The notes beneath the pieces are model-generated. The model searched no databases. It worked only from the letters and a program-made list of their open reading frames with translations, and was not told where the DNA came from. The position numbers and the translations under genes are program-made. A stretch of 64,000 nt of DNA from Massilia antarctica (GTDB taxonomy: Bacteria > Pseudomonadota > Gammaproteobacteria > Burkholderiales > Burkholderiaceae_D). The stretch spans positions 1,364,001-1,428,000 of the forward strand of contig NZ_CP065053.1 in the NCBI RefSeq assembly GCF_015689335.1. The letters are read 5' to 3'. Positions 56,544 to 64,000 of this stretch are shown here, piece by piece. The stretch's first letter is position 1; the number at the start of each line of letters is the position of its first letter.

Positions 56544-59500
56544 ATGCCCGCACAGTACGTCAACACACTTCGCTATTGGTTCGATGTCGAAGCGCTCATG
56601 TATCCGGATCTTCCCAAGCCGGGCAAGCGGCCCGTCTTTTTCAAGCGCTACGACGAACAGCTGCCGTGGCTGCCGGCGCCGCGCGGCACCCTGGCGGCCG
56701 ACGCAGCGCACGGCCGGCACAAGTATTTCGTCTGGTTCGGCCTGGTCGAGAAAGGCGTGCTGGAAGCCGAGCTGGCGGAGATGTTCCCGCCCGATGCGGC
56801 CGAAGAAAAATTCAGCGGCAACCACCTCCGCCCGGCCAGGGGCAACACCTTCCTGTGCGCCATCGAGATCGGTTCGGATGGCCGGCCCAGTGTCGACACC
56901 TTGCAACTGGCCGCGTTCGCCGTCGCCTTCGCGGAAAAGAAAAACCAGACCCGGATCGGCTACGGAACGACCCTGTTCGGCCTGAAGAACAAGCTGCACG
57001 AACTGGCCATGGGCAACCATGGCATTGCCGACGCCGACTGGTTCGACCAGGTCACGGACTTCCTCATCGGCGAGCTGGACTGGAAACCGCGCACCCTGCT
57101 CGCGCGCGCCCAACTGTGCGCCCACGAGGTGGCCCTGGTCGACCGCCGTGGCAAGAAATTTCCGCGCGCGCCGGAAATGGACCCGGTCAATTCCTTCTAT
57201 CTCGACGACCTCGAGCGCATGCGCCAGGATGCCGAACACGGCCCCGGCTCGGCCCAGATCCAGGCTTACCTCGACGGCCACGAACATAGCGACGCCCGAC
57301 GCGACATCACCCGTCCCGGCACGGTCAATGCCGCGCTCGATCCGCGCCGCTTTCCGGTCGGACGCTGGCCGACCGAATTCCCGCTGTTCCTGATGCAGCA
57401 GGTCGCCGTCAACATCGGCCTGGAAACCCTGGCCGACGGCGGCATCTTCTCGGTCAACGGCCCGCCCGGCACCGGCAAGACCACCCTGCTGATGGACATC
57501 ATCGCCGCCCGCGTGGTCGAGCGCGCCCGGATCCTGGTGCAATTCGCCAATCCGGAAAGCGCGTTCGCGCGCGCACCGCACCAGGTCGAGTATCCGGCCA
57601 ACAGCAGCGGCGTGGCCTATAGGGGCCCATGCTTCCACCTCGATGAGCGCCTGCTCGACAGCGGCATCGTGGTCGCCAGCGAAAATAACAAGGCAGTGGA
57701 AAACATCACGCTCGATCTGCCCAGCATTAAGAAAGTTGCGCCGCAAGCGCTGCTGGTGGACGGCGCACCGTTCGACTATTTCGCCGCCAGCGCCGAATCG
57801 ATCCTCAACGAAGAAAAGAAAAAGCTGCCGGGCGAGACGGAAGACACCGGGGCGGACGACGACGCCGACGACGACCACGGCAAGATCCGCTGCTGGGGCT
57901 TGATTTCGGTCCCGCTCGGCAAAAAGGCGAACCGCAGCCTGGTGGCCAACCGCCTCGGCGCCTTCCAGGAGTCAGGCCTGGCGAAACAGCTGGCCGCCGC
58001 CGGCGCCGCGCTCAACTGGGAAGCGGCGCGCACCCGCTTCAACGAGGCCGTGGCCACGGTCGAAGCGATGCAGGCGGCGATCCTCGACTACGACCTTGCG
58101 CTGCCGGAATGGAAGGCGGCGCGGGAACTGTGCGCGGCTGCCGACGCCGCCGCCGCCGCGGCACGCCAGCGCAACGATGAGGCCGACGCGGCGCTGGCCG
58201 CCCTCGACGCCGATAGCGCCGCCAATGCATCGGCCATCGCCACCAATCTGCGCGAACGCGAACTGCACACGACCGAATGGCCGGCCTGGCGCCAGTTGCT
58301 GGCGCGCTTGTTGCGCAAGGCGGCTTTCGCCGGATTCCAGGCGCGCCGGCAGGCATTATCGGACGAGTACGACAGCCTGCGCGGCACGCGTGCGCGCCTG
58401 GCGGTGGCGCGGCTGGAAGGATCGACCAGCGCCGCCACGCATGCGGGCAACTGGCAGGCCGCCCGGGCCGATGCTGCCACGCGCGCGGCCGCGCTGCGCA
58501 CGGTGCGCCAGCGGCTCGATGCGCTCGCCGCCAGCCTGGGCGAGGCCGCCTTCGACCCGGCCGCGTTCGCTGAGCTTCCGGTCGAGCAGCAGCAGAAGTC
58601 TCTGCCGCGCAGCAACGCCGGATATCACGCGGCGCGCGCCACGGTGTTCGTCGCCGCCATGCAACTGCACAAGGCCTTCCTCAAGCATGCCGGCAAGCCA
58701 TTCGAAACCAACTTCCGCCTGGCGCTGGCCATGCTGGCGCAGGATGGCTACATCCAGCCGCACCTGGCGGCCATGGCACGCCACTGGTGGGCCACTTTCT
58801 TCCTGGCCGTACCGGTGGTGTCGAGCACCTTCGCCTCGGTGTCGCGCTGCTTCGCCGACCTTGGCGAAGGCGACATCGGGCTGCTGCTGGTGGACGAAGC
58901 CGGCCAGGCCGTACCCTCGCACGCGCTCGGCGCCATCTGGCGCTCGAAGCGCGCCCTGATCGTGGGCGACCCGCTGCAAGTCGAGCCGGTGATCGCGATG
59001 GACAAGAAGCTCGACTACGGCATCCTCAGCTACCACCAGGCGCCGGCCGGGCACCAGCTGACCGCGTATTCGGCCCAGCACCTGGCCGACCGCGGCAACC
59101 GCTTCGGCGCCAACGTGGTGCAGTACGACGGCAGCGACCTGTGGGTCGGCGCGCCGCTGCGTGTGCACCGGCGCTGCGCCGATCCGATGTTTTCGCTATC
59201 GAACCGGATTGCCTACAACGGCAAGATGGTCTATGGCCCGGCGCGCGCCGAGGAAGAACAGGCGAGCGTGCTGCGGCCGCTGCTCGGTCCCTCGTGCTGG
59301 CACGATGTCGCCGTGGGCGAATTCGAGGAGCACTACAACGCGCGCGAAGGCGCGCTGGCGGCCGACATCGTGGTGCGCTACGCCAGCAACGGCTGGGTCG
59401 GCAAGGCGCACGGCTTGCCGGACCTGTTCCTGATCTCGCCGTTCAAATCGGTGGCACAAGAACTCACTAGCCTGCTGCGGGAACGGGTTGACGAATGGGC

Positions 59501-59789
59501 CGGCGAAGCCGACGACGACGCCATCGCCAAGTGGCTGCACGGGCACGTGGGCACGGTGCACACCTTCCAGGGCAAGGAATGCGAGACGGTGGTGTTGGTC
59601 CTGGGTGGAAAGAGCGACGGCGCGCGCAACTGGGCGGCCGGCCGGCCCAACATCATCAACGTCGCCGCGACCAGAGCCAAGCGGCGCCTGTACGTGATCG
59701 GCAACCGCCAGCAATGGTCGCGTACGCTGTTCGGCCGCCAACTGGCCGACGCCATGCCCGTGCTTTCCCAACCGGGGTCTGACCTCTGA
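56544..59789 (+). CDS. Upf1-like superfamily 1 helicase
   Basis: 1081 residues from MPAQYVNTLRYWF. An N-terminal region of about 290 residues has no family that I recognise. Helicase motifs: Walker A GPPGTGKTTL (K312), motif II LLLVDEAGQ (D784/E785), motif III IVGDPLQVEPV, motif V HTFQGKECETVVLVLGG (H1006) and motif VI NVAATRAKRRLYV. Between motifs I and II lies an insertion of about 450 residues with Ala-rich coiled coil (about 500-690). The last residues and the stop codon (PGSDL then TGA) are contributed by a dispersed repeat. Role in DNA/RNA repair or defence cannot be decided. Confidence 0.85.
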   Translation: MPAQYVNTLRYWFDVEALMYPDLPKPGKRPVFFKRYDEQLPWLPAPRGTLAADAAHGRHKYFVWFGLVEKGVLEAELAEMFPPDAAEEKFSGNHLRPARGNTFLCAIEIGSDGRPSVDTLQLAAFAVAFAEKKNQTRIGYGTTLFGLKNKLHELAMGNHGIADADWFDQVTDFLIGELDWKPRTLLARAQLCAHEVALVDRRGKKFPRAPEMDPVNSFYLDDLERMRQDAEHGPGSAQIQAYLDGHEHSDARRDITRPGTVNAALDPRRFPVGRWPTEFPLFLMQQVAVNIGLETLADGGIFSVNGPPGTGKTTLLMDIIAARVVERARILVQFANPESAFARAPHQVEYPANSSGVAYRGPCFHLDERLLDSGIVVASENNKAVENITLDLPSIKKVAPQALLVDGAPFDYFAASAESILNEEKKKLPGETEDTGADDDADDDHGKIRCWGLISVPLGKKANRSLVANRLGAFQESGLAKQLAAAGAALNWEAARTRFNEAVATVEAMQAAILDYDLALPEWKAARELCAAADAAAAAARQRNDEADAALAALDADSAANASAIATNLRERELHTTEWPAWRQLLARLLRKAAFAGFQARRQALSDEYDSLRGTRARLAVARLEGSTSAATHAGNWQAARADAATRAAALRTVRQRLDALAASLGEAAFDPAAFAELPVEQQQKSLPRSNAGYHAARATVFVAAMQLHKAFLKHAGKPFETNFRLALAMLAQDGYIQPHLAAMARHWWATFFLAVPVVSSTFASVSRCFADLGEGDIGLLLVDEAGQAVPSHALGAIWRSKRALIVGDPLQVEPVIAMDKKLDYGILSYHQAPAGHQLTAYSAQHLADRGNRFGANVVQYDGSDLWVGAPLRVHRRCADPMFSLSNRIAYNGKMVYGPARAEEEQASVLRPLLGPSCWHDVAVGEFEEHYNAREGALAADIVVRYASNGWVGKAHGLPDLFLISPFKSVAQELTSLLRERVDEWAGEADDDAIAKWLHGHVGTVHTFQGKECETVVLVLGGKSDGARNWAAGRPNIINVAATRAKRRLYVIGNRQQWSRTLFGRQLADAMPVLSQPGSDL

Positions 59790-59982
59790 TTAGCAATTTT
59801 TTCGTTTCCTAACCGGGGTCAGACCTCTGATTAGCATCATTGTGTCTTTCCGAACCGGGGTCGAGCCTCCGATGTAACACATTTCTATCTCCACAAGCGC
59901 GCCATGACCGGCAGGCCGCCGATGCGGCGTCTTTTTGTTGCTCATCAGACCTTTGTTGCTAATCAGAGGTCTGACCCCGGTT
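59770..59982. repeat. Dispersed AACCGGGGTCAGACC-type repeat, four copies
   Basis: Copies at 59770-59796 (overlapping the helicase stop), 59811-59836, 59853-59876 (degraded) and inverted at 59956-59982, each about 27 bp based on AACCGGGGTC[AT]GACCTCTGATTAGCAA. A partial inverted copy is at 59938-59952. The outer copies are in inverted orientation, like ends of a small non-autonomous element. Confidence 0.85.
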
Positions 59983-60122
59983 GTAGGAATTGTGAGCGGA
60001 CGCCGGGCGCATTGGGGCCCGATTCGCAAGCGCTGGTTCCCAATCTCCGAACCGGACGCGCGTTGATCAGGGCTTCGTTTTCGATAACACTGGGCACCTC
60101 TCCTTCACAACGAACCGGACCC
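59790..60122. other. Intergenic region between helicase and cysteine hydrolase
   Basis: Mostly the repeat family described separately (to 59982), then about 140 bp of leader for the cysteine hydrolase gene. No promoter consensus found. Confidence 0.5.
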
Positions 60123-60656
60123 ATGAACACACTCTTGATCATCGACATGCAGAATGCGTGGCTGGACAATCCCGCCCAACCGTGTTTCGACAGCGCCGCC
60201 ATTGTCGGGCGCATCAATCACGCCGCCAGGCAGGTCCGCGCGCAGGGCGGCAAGGTGATTTTCGTCCAGCATTCGGACGCGGACGCCCCCATCGGCTCGG
60301 CGCCCTGGCAAGTGATCACTGCGCTGGAAAAGGATGCCGCCGACAGCACGGTGCTCAAGCTGGCCGGCGACTCGTTCGCCGCGACCGGCCTGGCGGCGCA
60401 GCTGGCGGCCAGCGCCACCTCGACCCTGTACATCAGCGGCTTCGCCACGGAATTTTGCATCGATACCGCCGTGCGCGCGGCAACCTCGCGCGGTTTGAAC
60501 GTGGTGGCCTTGTCGGATGCGCACACCACCGCCGACCGCCCCCACCTCGACGCGCCGGCCATCATCGCGCACCACAACTGGGTATGGTCAGGGTTGCCGG
60601 TGCCCGCCGGCAGTTCACTGGCCGTGCGTACGACAGCCGAGGCTTTCCCCGCCTGA
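60123..60656 (+). CDS. Isochorismatase-like cysteine hydrolase
   Basis: 177 residues. The catalytic triad of the family is present: Asp in LIIDMQNAW, Lys in STVLKLAGDSF and Cys in FATEFCIDTAVRAA. The cis-peptide and hydrophobic core fit. Hydrolyses an amide or ester of a small molecule; members include nicotinamidases and isochorismatases, which cannot be told apart here. Confidence 0.9.
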   Translation: MNTLLIIDMQNAWLDNPAQPCFDSAAIVGRINHAARQVRAQGGKVIFVQHSDADAPIGSAPWQVITALEKDAADSTVLKLAGDSFAATGLAAQLAASATSTLYISGFATEFCIDTAVRAATSRGLNVVALSDAHTTADRPHLDAPAIIAHHNWVWSGLPVPAGSSLAVRTTAEAFPA

Positions 60657-60664
60657 GCGACGTT

Positions 60665-61522
60665 TCAAAGATGCGGCAGCCACAGGATCATCGCGGCGGC
60701 AGCGCTACCGGCCGCCGTCGCCGCACCCAGCCCCAGCATGACGACGGCCATCGTACCGCGCGCCGCCACGCTATCGCTGGCCTGCGCGCGCGCATACAGT
60801 TCCAGCACCGCCAGCGGCAGCAGGTACTGGGCAAACGACAGGAAGCTCAGGAACGGCCCCTGGAAGGTCACCGGATCGAACCCGGCCGGACCGCGGTTGG
60901 CGACGATCCAGGCCATCAGGCCGATCCGGAAGAACCACACGCCGCTCACCGCCAGGAACAGGCGTAGCGCCCAGCGCCGGTGCAGCATGATGCGGCCGGC
61001 GCGCGCATGGTGCACGGCCAGGACGGCGCACAGCACGATCAGCACGGCGTTGCCGCTGATGCCCACGTGCTGCGCCAGGCCGCCCACCGCGCCGCGAAAC
61101 CACACCATGTACAGGCCGACCAGGCTCGACGCGACCGCCAGCAGCACATACATGCGCCCGTTCCAGCGGTGAAACACCGGTGCCAGGCGGCGCAGCGGCG
61201 TCAGCAACTGAAGCGCGCCGCCGACGGTGATGACGACCGCCACCAGCACATGCATGCCGACGGCGGCATTGCCGGCCGTGTCGCCGGCCACATAGCCGCG
61301 CGGCATGACCTTGTTCCACTGCGCCAGGTCGCCGTGCGCCAGCGCGCCGCCGTAGAACAGCGCGACGTACCAGGCAAACAGCAATTGTCCCAGTATCGCC
61401 ACGCCGAACCACAAGCGCGCCGACCACGCCAGCGCGGTATCGACGGTGTCGCGCCGCGCGCCCGCGCCCGCCGTGCTTGTTGGTGCCGTGCGCGGCATGC
61501 TGACGGCGGTGTGCGAGTTCAT
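60665..61522 (-). CDS. DUF2306-type membrane protein
   Basis: 285 residues from MNSHTAVSM with AGGA seven bases upstream. About seven transmembrane helices. Conserved VFHRWNGRMYVLLAVASSLVGLYM and LHRRWALRLFLAVSGVWFFRIGLMAW, with paired His residues typical of DUF2306 membrane proteins. Function unknown. Convergent with the cysteine hydrolase (8-bp gap). Confidence 0.85.
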   Translation of the reverse strand: MNSHTAVSMPRTAPTSTAGAGARRDTVDTALAWSARLWFGVAILGQLLFAWYVALFYGGALAHGDLAQWNKVMPRGYVAGDTAGNAAVGMHVLVAVVITVGGALQLLTPLRRLAPVFHRWNGRMYVLLAVASSLVGLYMVWFRGAVGGLAQHVGISGNAVLIVLCAVLAVHHARAGRIMLHRRWALRLFLAVSGVWFFRIGLMAWIVANRGPAGFDPVTFQGPFLSFLSFAQYLLPLAVLELYARAQASDSVAARGTMAVVMLGLGAATAAGSAAAAMILWLPHL

Positions 61523-61661
61523 GTGACATCCTTTCGAGTTATATCGGCTGTGCACAGAGTAGAAGGAAGCGGAGCCGCTGGCGAGGGCGCCCGGCGATCG
61601 GCGCGACCGGCGGCGGTTTTCCGGGCTTGAACGACGGTCGGCGAACGGTTATTGTGGCGGG

Positions 61662-62720
61662 ATGATGAACGCGCCACCACCTTCCCTGCCCTCGCGCAAC
61701 CCGGCGCTGCCGACCATGCGCCAGTCGCTGGTGGTGACCTTCGTCACGCTGCAGTTGACGTGGGTACTGGCAACCTTGTCGTCGGGACCGTTTTTGTCGG
61801 TGCTGCTGCGCATCGGTTTCATCGCCATCGCCTTGCTGTTCACCTATACGGCCACCGGGGCGCTGCGCCAGCGGGCGCTGCCATCGCCCCTGGCACGGGT
61901 GCTGGCGGTGGCGCTGATGGCGCCGCTGGCCACCCTGGCCATTTTCCGGCTGACGGAAAACAGCCCCGCCAAGCGCGAACTGGTGTACGGCTACATCATG
62001 CTGGCCGTGGTCGCGCTGGTCGTCGGGCTGCTGGTGACCTTGGTGGCGCTGCGCCTGGAGCGCAAGGAGCGCGAGCGTACTGCGCGCTTGCAGGACGAAC
62101 GCGAACGCCATACCTTGGAGCGCGAGCTGCTCGACTCTCGCCTGCGCCTGCTGCAAGCCCAGATCGAGCCGCATTTCCTGTTCAATACCTTGGCCAATAT
62201 CGCGGCGCTGGTCGAGGCCAAGTCCGACAACGCAGGGCCGGTGCTGCGCCATCTGATCGCCTACCTCAAGGCCGCGATGCCGCGTTTGAACGATGCCGAC
62301 GCCACCCTCGACACCGAGCTGCAGCTGGTGCGCGCGTATCTGGAGCTGATGCACATGCGCATGCCCGACCGCCTGCGCTTCACCGTGGACACGCCGGCGG
62401 TGCTGAACGGGTTGCCGTTCCCGGCGATGGCCTTGCTGACCCTGGTGGAGAACGCGGTGCGGCACGGTATCGATCCGAGCCTTGACGGCGGCTGCATCGA
62501 GGTCGGCGGCAAGCTCGATGGCGCCAGCGGCAGGGTGAGCCTGTGGGTGAGCGACACCGGCATGGGCATGTCGGAATTGAGCCAGCCGGGCACCGGGTTG
62601 AACAATGTGCGTACGCGCCTGCAGGCATTCTACGGGGACGGCGCCAAGCTCGATTTACATGAACAGCTGCCGCACGGCTTGCACGTCGAACTGACTTTTC
62701 ACCCACGGAGCACCGCATGA
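61662..62720 (+). CDS. LytS/YehU-type sensor histidine kinase
   Basis: 352 residues. N-terminal four-helix membrane domain (about 20-130), a short coiled coil (LERKERERTARLQDERERH), the His_kinase motif RLLQAQIEPHFLFNTLANIAALV with phospho-acceptor His, then a HATPase domain (LVENAVRHGI, DTGMGMS, GTGLNNVRTRL). Overlaps the response-regulator start by 4 bp (ATGA). Signal unknown. Confidence 0.93.
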   Translation: MMNAPPPSLPSRNPALPTMRQSLVVTFVTLQLTWVLATLSSGPFLSVLLRIGFIAIALLFTYTATGALRQRALPSPLARVLAVALMAPLATLAIFRLTENSPAKRELVYGYIMLAVVALVVGLLVTLVALRLERKERERTARLQDERERHTLERELLDSRLRLLQAQIEPHFLFNTLANIAALVEAKSDNAGPVLRHLIAYLKAAMPRLNDADATLDTELQLVRAYLELMHMRMPDRLRFTVDTPAVLNGLPFPAMALLTLVENAVRHGIDPSLDGGCIEVGGKLDGASGRVSLWVSDTGMGMSELSQPGTGLNNVRTRLQAFYGDGAKLDLHEQLPHGLHVELTFHPRSTA

Positions 62721-63487
62721 ACCATCCTAGCGCCCTGATCGCCGACGATGAACCGCTGCTGCGCGAGCACCTGCGCGCGCAGCTGGCGCGGCTGTGGCCG
62801 GCGCTGGACATCGTGGCCGAGGCGCGCAATGGCGCCGAGGCGATTGAACTGTTCGACCAGCACCAGCCGGCCATCGTGTTCCTGGACGTGCACATGCCGG
62901 GACTGAATGGCATCGAGGCGGCGCGGGCGCTGGGGCGGCGGGCGCAGATCGTGTTCATTACCGCGTATGAGCAGTACGCGGTGCAGGCCTTCGAGCAGGG
63001 CGCCATCGATTATCTGGTCAAGCCGGTCGATCCGGCGCGCCTGGCCGACACGGTGCAGCGCTTGCAGGAACGGCTGGGGCGCGCGCCCGACGCGGGCATG
63101 TCCTTCGATTCGGTGCTCGAGCGCATGGCCAACGAGCTGCGCCAGCGCGCAGGCACGCGCACTTGGCTGCAGTGGATCAAGGCCTCGGTCGGCAGCCGGG
63201 TGCGCTTGATTGCGGTCGAGCAGGTGGCCTTCATGCGCGCCGATGGCAAGTACACCTCGGTGGTGTGGGACGAAGGCGAGGTTCTGATTCGCAAGAGCAT
63301 CCGCGAACTGGGCGACGAACTCGATCCGGACCGCTTCGTGCAGATTCACCGCTCTGTGATCGTCAATCTGCATTACGTGAGCGAAGTGGTGCGCGGGGTG
63401 AACGAGACGGCCGACGTGCACTTGCGCGGACGCGCGGAAGTGCTGCCGGTCAGCCGGAGTTACCTGCATCATTTTCGGCAGATGTAG
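62717..63487 (+). CDS. LytTR-family response regulator
   Basis: 256 residues. Receiver domain with ALIADDEPLLREHL (acidic pair), phosphorylated Asp in VFLDVHMPG and Lys in DYLVKPVDP; C-terminal LytTR DNA-binding domain (SRVRLIAVEQVAFMRADGKYT, LDPDRFVQIHRSVIVNL). Pairs with the kinase encoded directly upstream. Target genes unknown. Confidence 0.95.
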   Translation: MNHPSALIADDEPLLREHLRAQLARLWPALDIVAEARNGAEAIELFDQHQPAIVFLDVHMPGLNGIEAARALGRRAQIVFITAYEQYAVQAFEQGAIDYLVKPVDPARLADTVQRLQERLGRAPDAGMSFDSVLERMANELRQRAGTRTWLQWIKASVGSRVRLIAVEQVAFMRADGKYTSVVWDEGEVLIRKSIRELGDELDPDRFVQIHRSVIVNLHYVSEVVRGVNETADVHLRGRAEVLPVSRSYLHHFRQM

Positions 63488-63563
63488 CTGTCGAACCACC
63501 AACCGTCAGGGCGCGGCTGGCAAAACCGGATGCGCTTGGCGAAGGGATGTCGGCATGCCTTTG

Positions 63564-64000
63564 TCAACCCATCAGCGCTTCGATGTCGTCGATTGCCTTG
63601 GGTACGCCGGCACTGAGCACTTCCCGGCCCGATGCGGTCACCGCCACGTCATCCTCGATCCGGATGCCGATGTGCCAGAACTGTTCCGGCACGCCGGGCG
63701 CGGGCCTGATGTACAGGCCCGGTTCGACGGTAAGTGTCATGCCCGGGTGCAGGATGCGCCAGGCATCGGTGCCCGGTTCGCGGTAGCTGCCGACATCATG
63801 CACGTCCATGCCGAGCCAGTGGCTGGTTTTGCACATGAAGAACTGGCGCCAGGCGCCGCTGGCGATGACGTCGTCGAGCGACCCGACCCGGCCGGCATCG
63901 AGCAAGCCGGTGTCGAGCATTCCCTGGGACAGGATGCGCACTGCGGCCTCGTGCGGCGCCATCACGTGCGCACCGGGCTTCACGGCGGCAAGCGCGGCCA
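63564..64000 (-). CDS. pepP: Xaa-Pro aminopeptidase (M24), C-terminal part
   Basis: Removes the N-terminal residue before a proline. Only the last about 145 codons are in the window; the frame runs off the right edge. M24 metal-ligand motifs are visible: HWLGMDVHDVG, TLTVEPGLYI and IGIRIEDDVAVT, with the Glu residues that bind the two metals. Ends SAGVPKAIDDIEALMG. Confidence 0.93.
   Translation of the reverse strand, partial: AALAAVKPGAHVMAPHEAAVRILSQGMLDTGLLDAGRVGSLDDVIASGAWRQFFMCKTSHWLGMDVHDVGSYREPGTDAWRILHPGMTLTVEPGLYIRPAPGVPEQFWHIGIRIEDDVAVTASGREVLSAGVPKAIDDIEALMG

Overview
The window is a chromosomal segment around the replication-initiation genes of a high-GC betaproteobacterium, most likely an Oxalobacteraceae member (Massilia/Telluria/Duganella/Janthinobacterium group). 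That placement is an inference from the rpmH-rnpA-yidD-yidC / dnaA-dnaN-gyrB order, protein character and the intergenic repeats; no search was run. About 50 protein genes, one tRNA, one strong small-RNA candidate, one degenerate insertion sequence and several repeat families can be supported.

Layout. 1-7.9 kb: core block, with yidC (partial), yidD, rnpA and rpmH on the minus strand diverging from dnaA, dnaN and gyrB on the plus strand. The 0.9 kb between them holds a consensus promoter for rpmH, a DnaA box over the dnaA promoter and several palindromic repeats. 7.9-11.2 kb: an AT-richer accessory module just after gyrB, encoding an OLD-like ATPase/TOPRIM nuclease and a DNA cytosine-5 methyltransferase in one operon. 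It is followed by a decayed IS630 copy (11.28-12.33 kb) that has removed the 5' end of a Cys-rich protein gene. 13.6-20.7 kb: a DUF2760 / Hsp70 / Hsp70-DUF3731 operon and a helicase-associated (XPB-N-like) protein, then an HNH nuclease and outer-membrane phospholipase A. 22.9-26.5 kb: envelope-type genes (YjfJ/PspA-like coiled coil, YjfK-like DUF2491, Ser-rich membrane-anchored protein), a CII-like regulator and a four-helix membrane protein. 26.7-29 kb: a diguanylate cyclase and a D-lactate dehydrogenase.

29.1-34.7 kb is an orphan type VI secretion island on the minus strand: vgrG, PAAR, DUF4123 adaptor, an unknown small gene, a pesticin/T4-lysozyme-like muramidase effector and a secreted immunity candidate. 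The last two genes are much more AT-rich than the spike genes. 35-43 kb holds secreted or envelope proteins, tRNA-Cys, a parallel beta-helix protein, a GH13 alpha-amylase with CBM20 behind a promoter carrying one of two identical-arm palindromes, and a CPA1-type antiporter. 43-54 kb: an IS5-type N-terminal remnant, thioredoxin-fold protein, AsmA, NudC, a group of sugar transferases and a class V aminotransferase. 54-64 kb: a candidate small RNA, an FMO-like flavoprotein, a Upf1-like SF1 helicase, a cysteine hydrolase, DUF2306, a LytS/LytTR two-component pair and the C-terminal part of an M24 aminopeptidase.

The most system-like novelty candidates are the nuclease/methyltransferase pair next to gyrB, the chaperone operon, the T6SS effector-immunity set and the three-hairpin RNA at about 54.72-54.80 kb.
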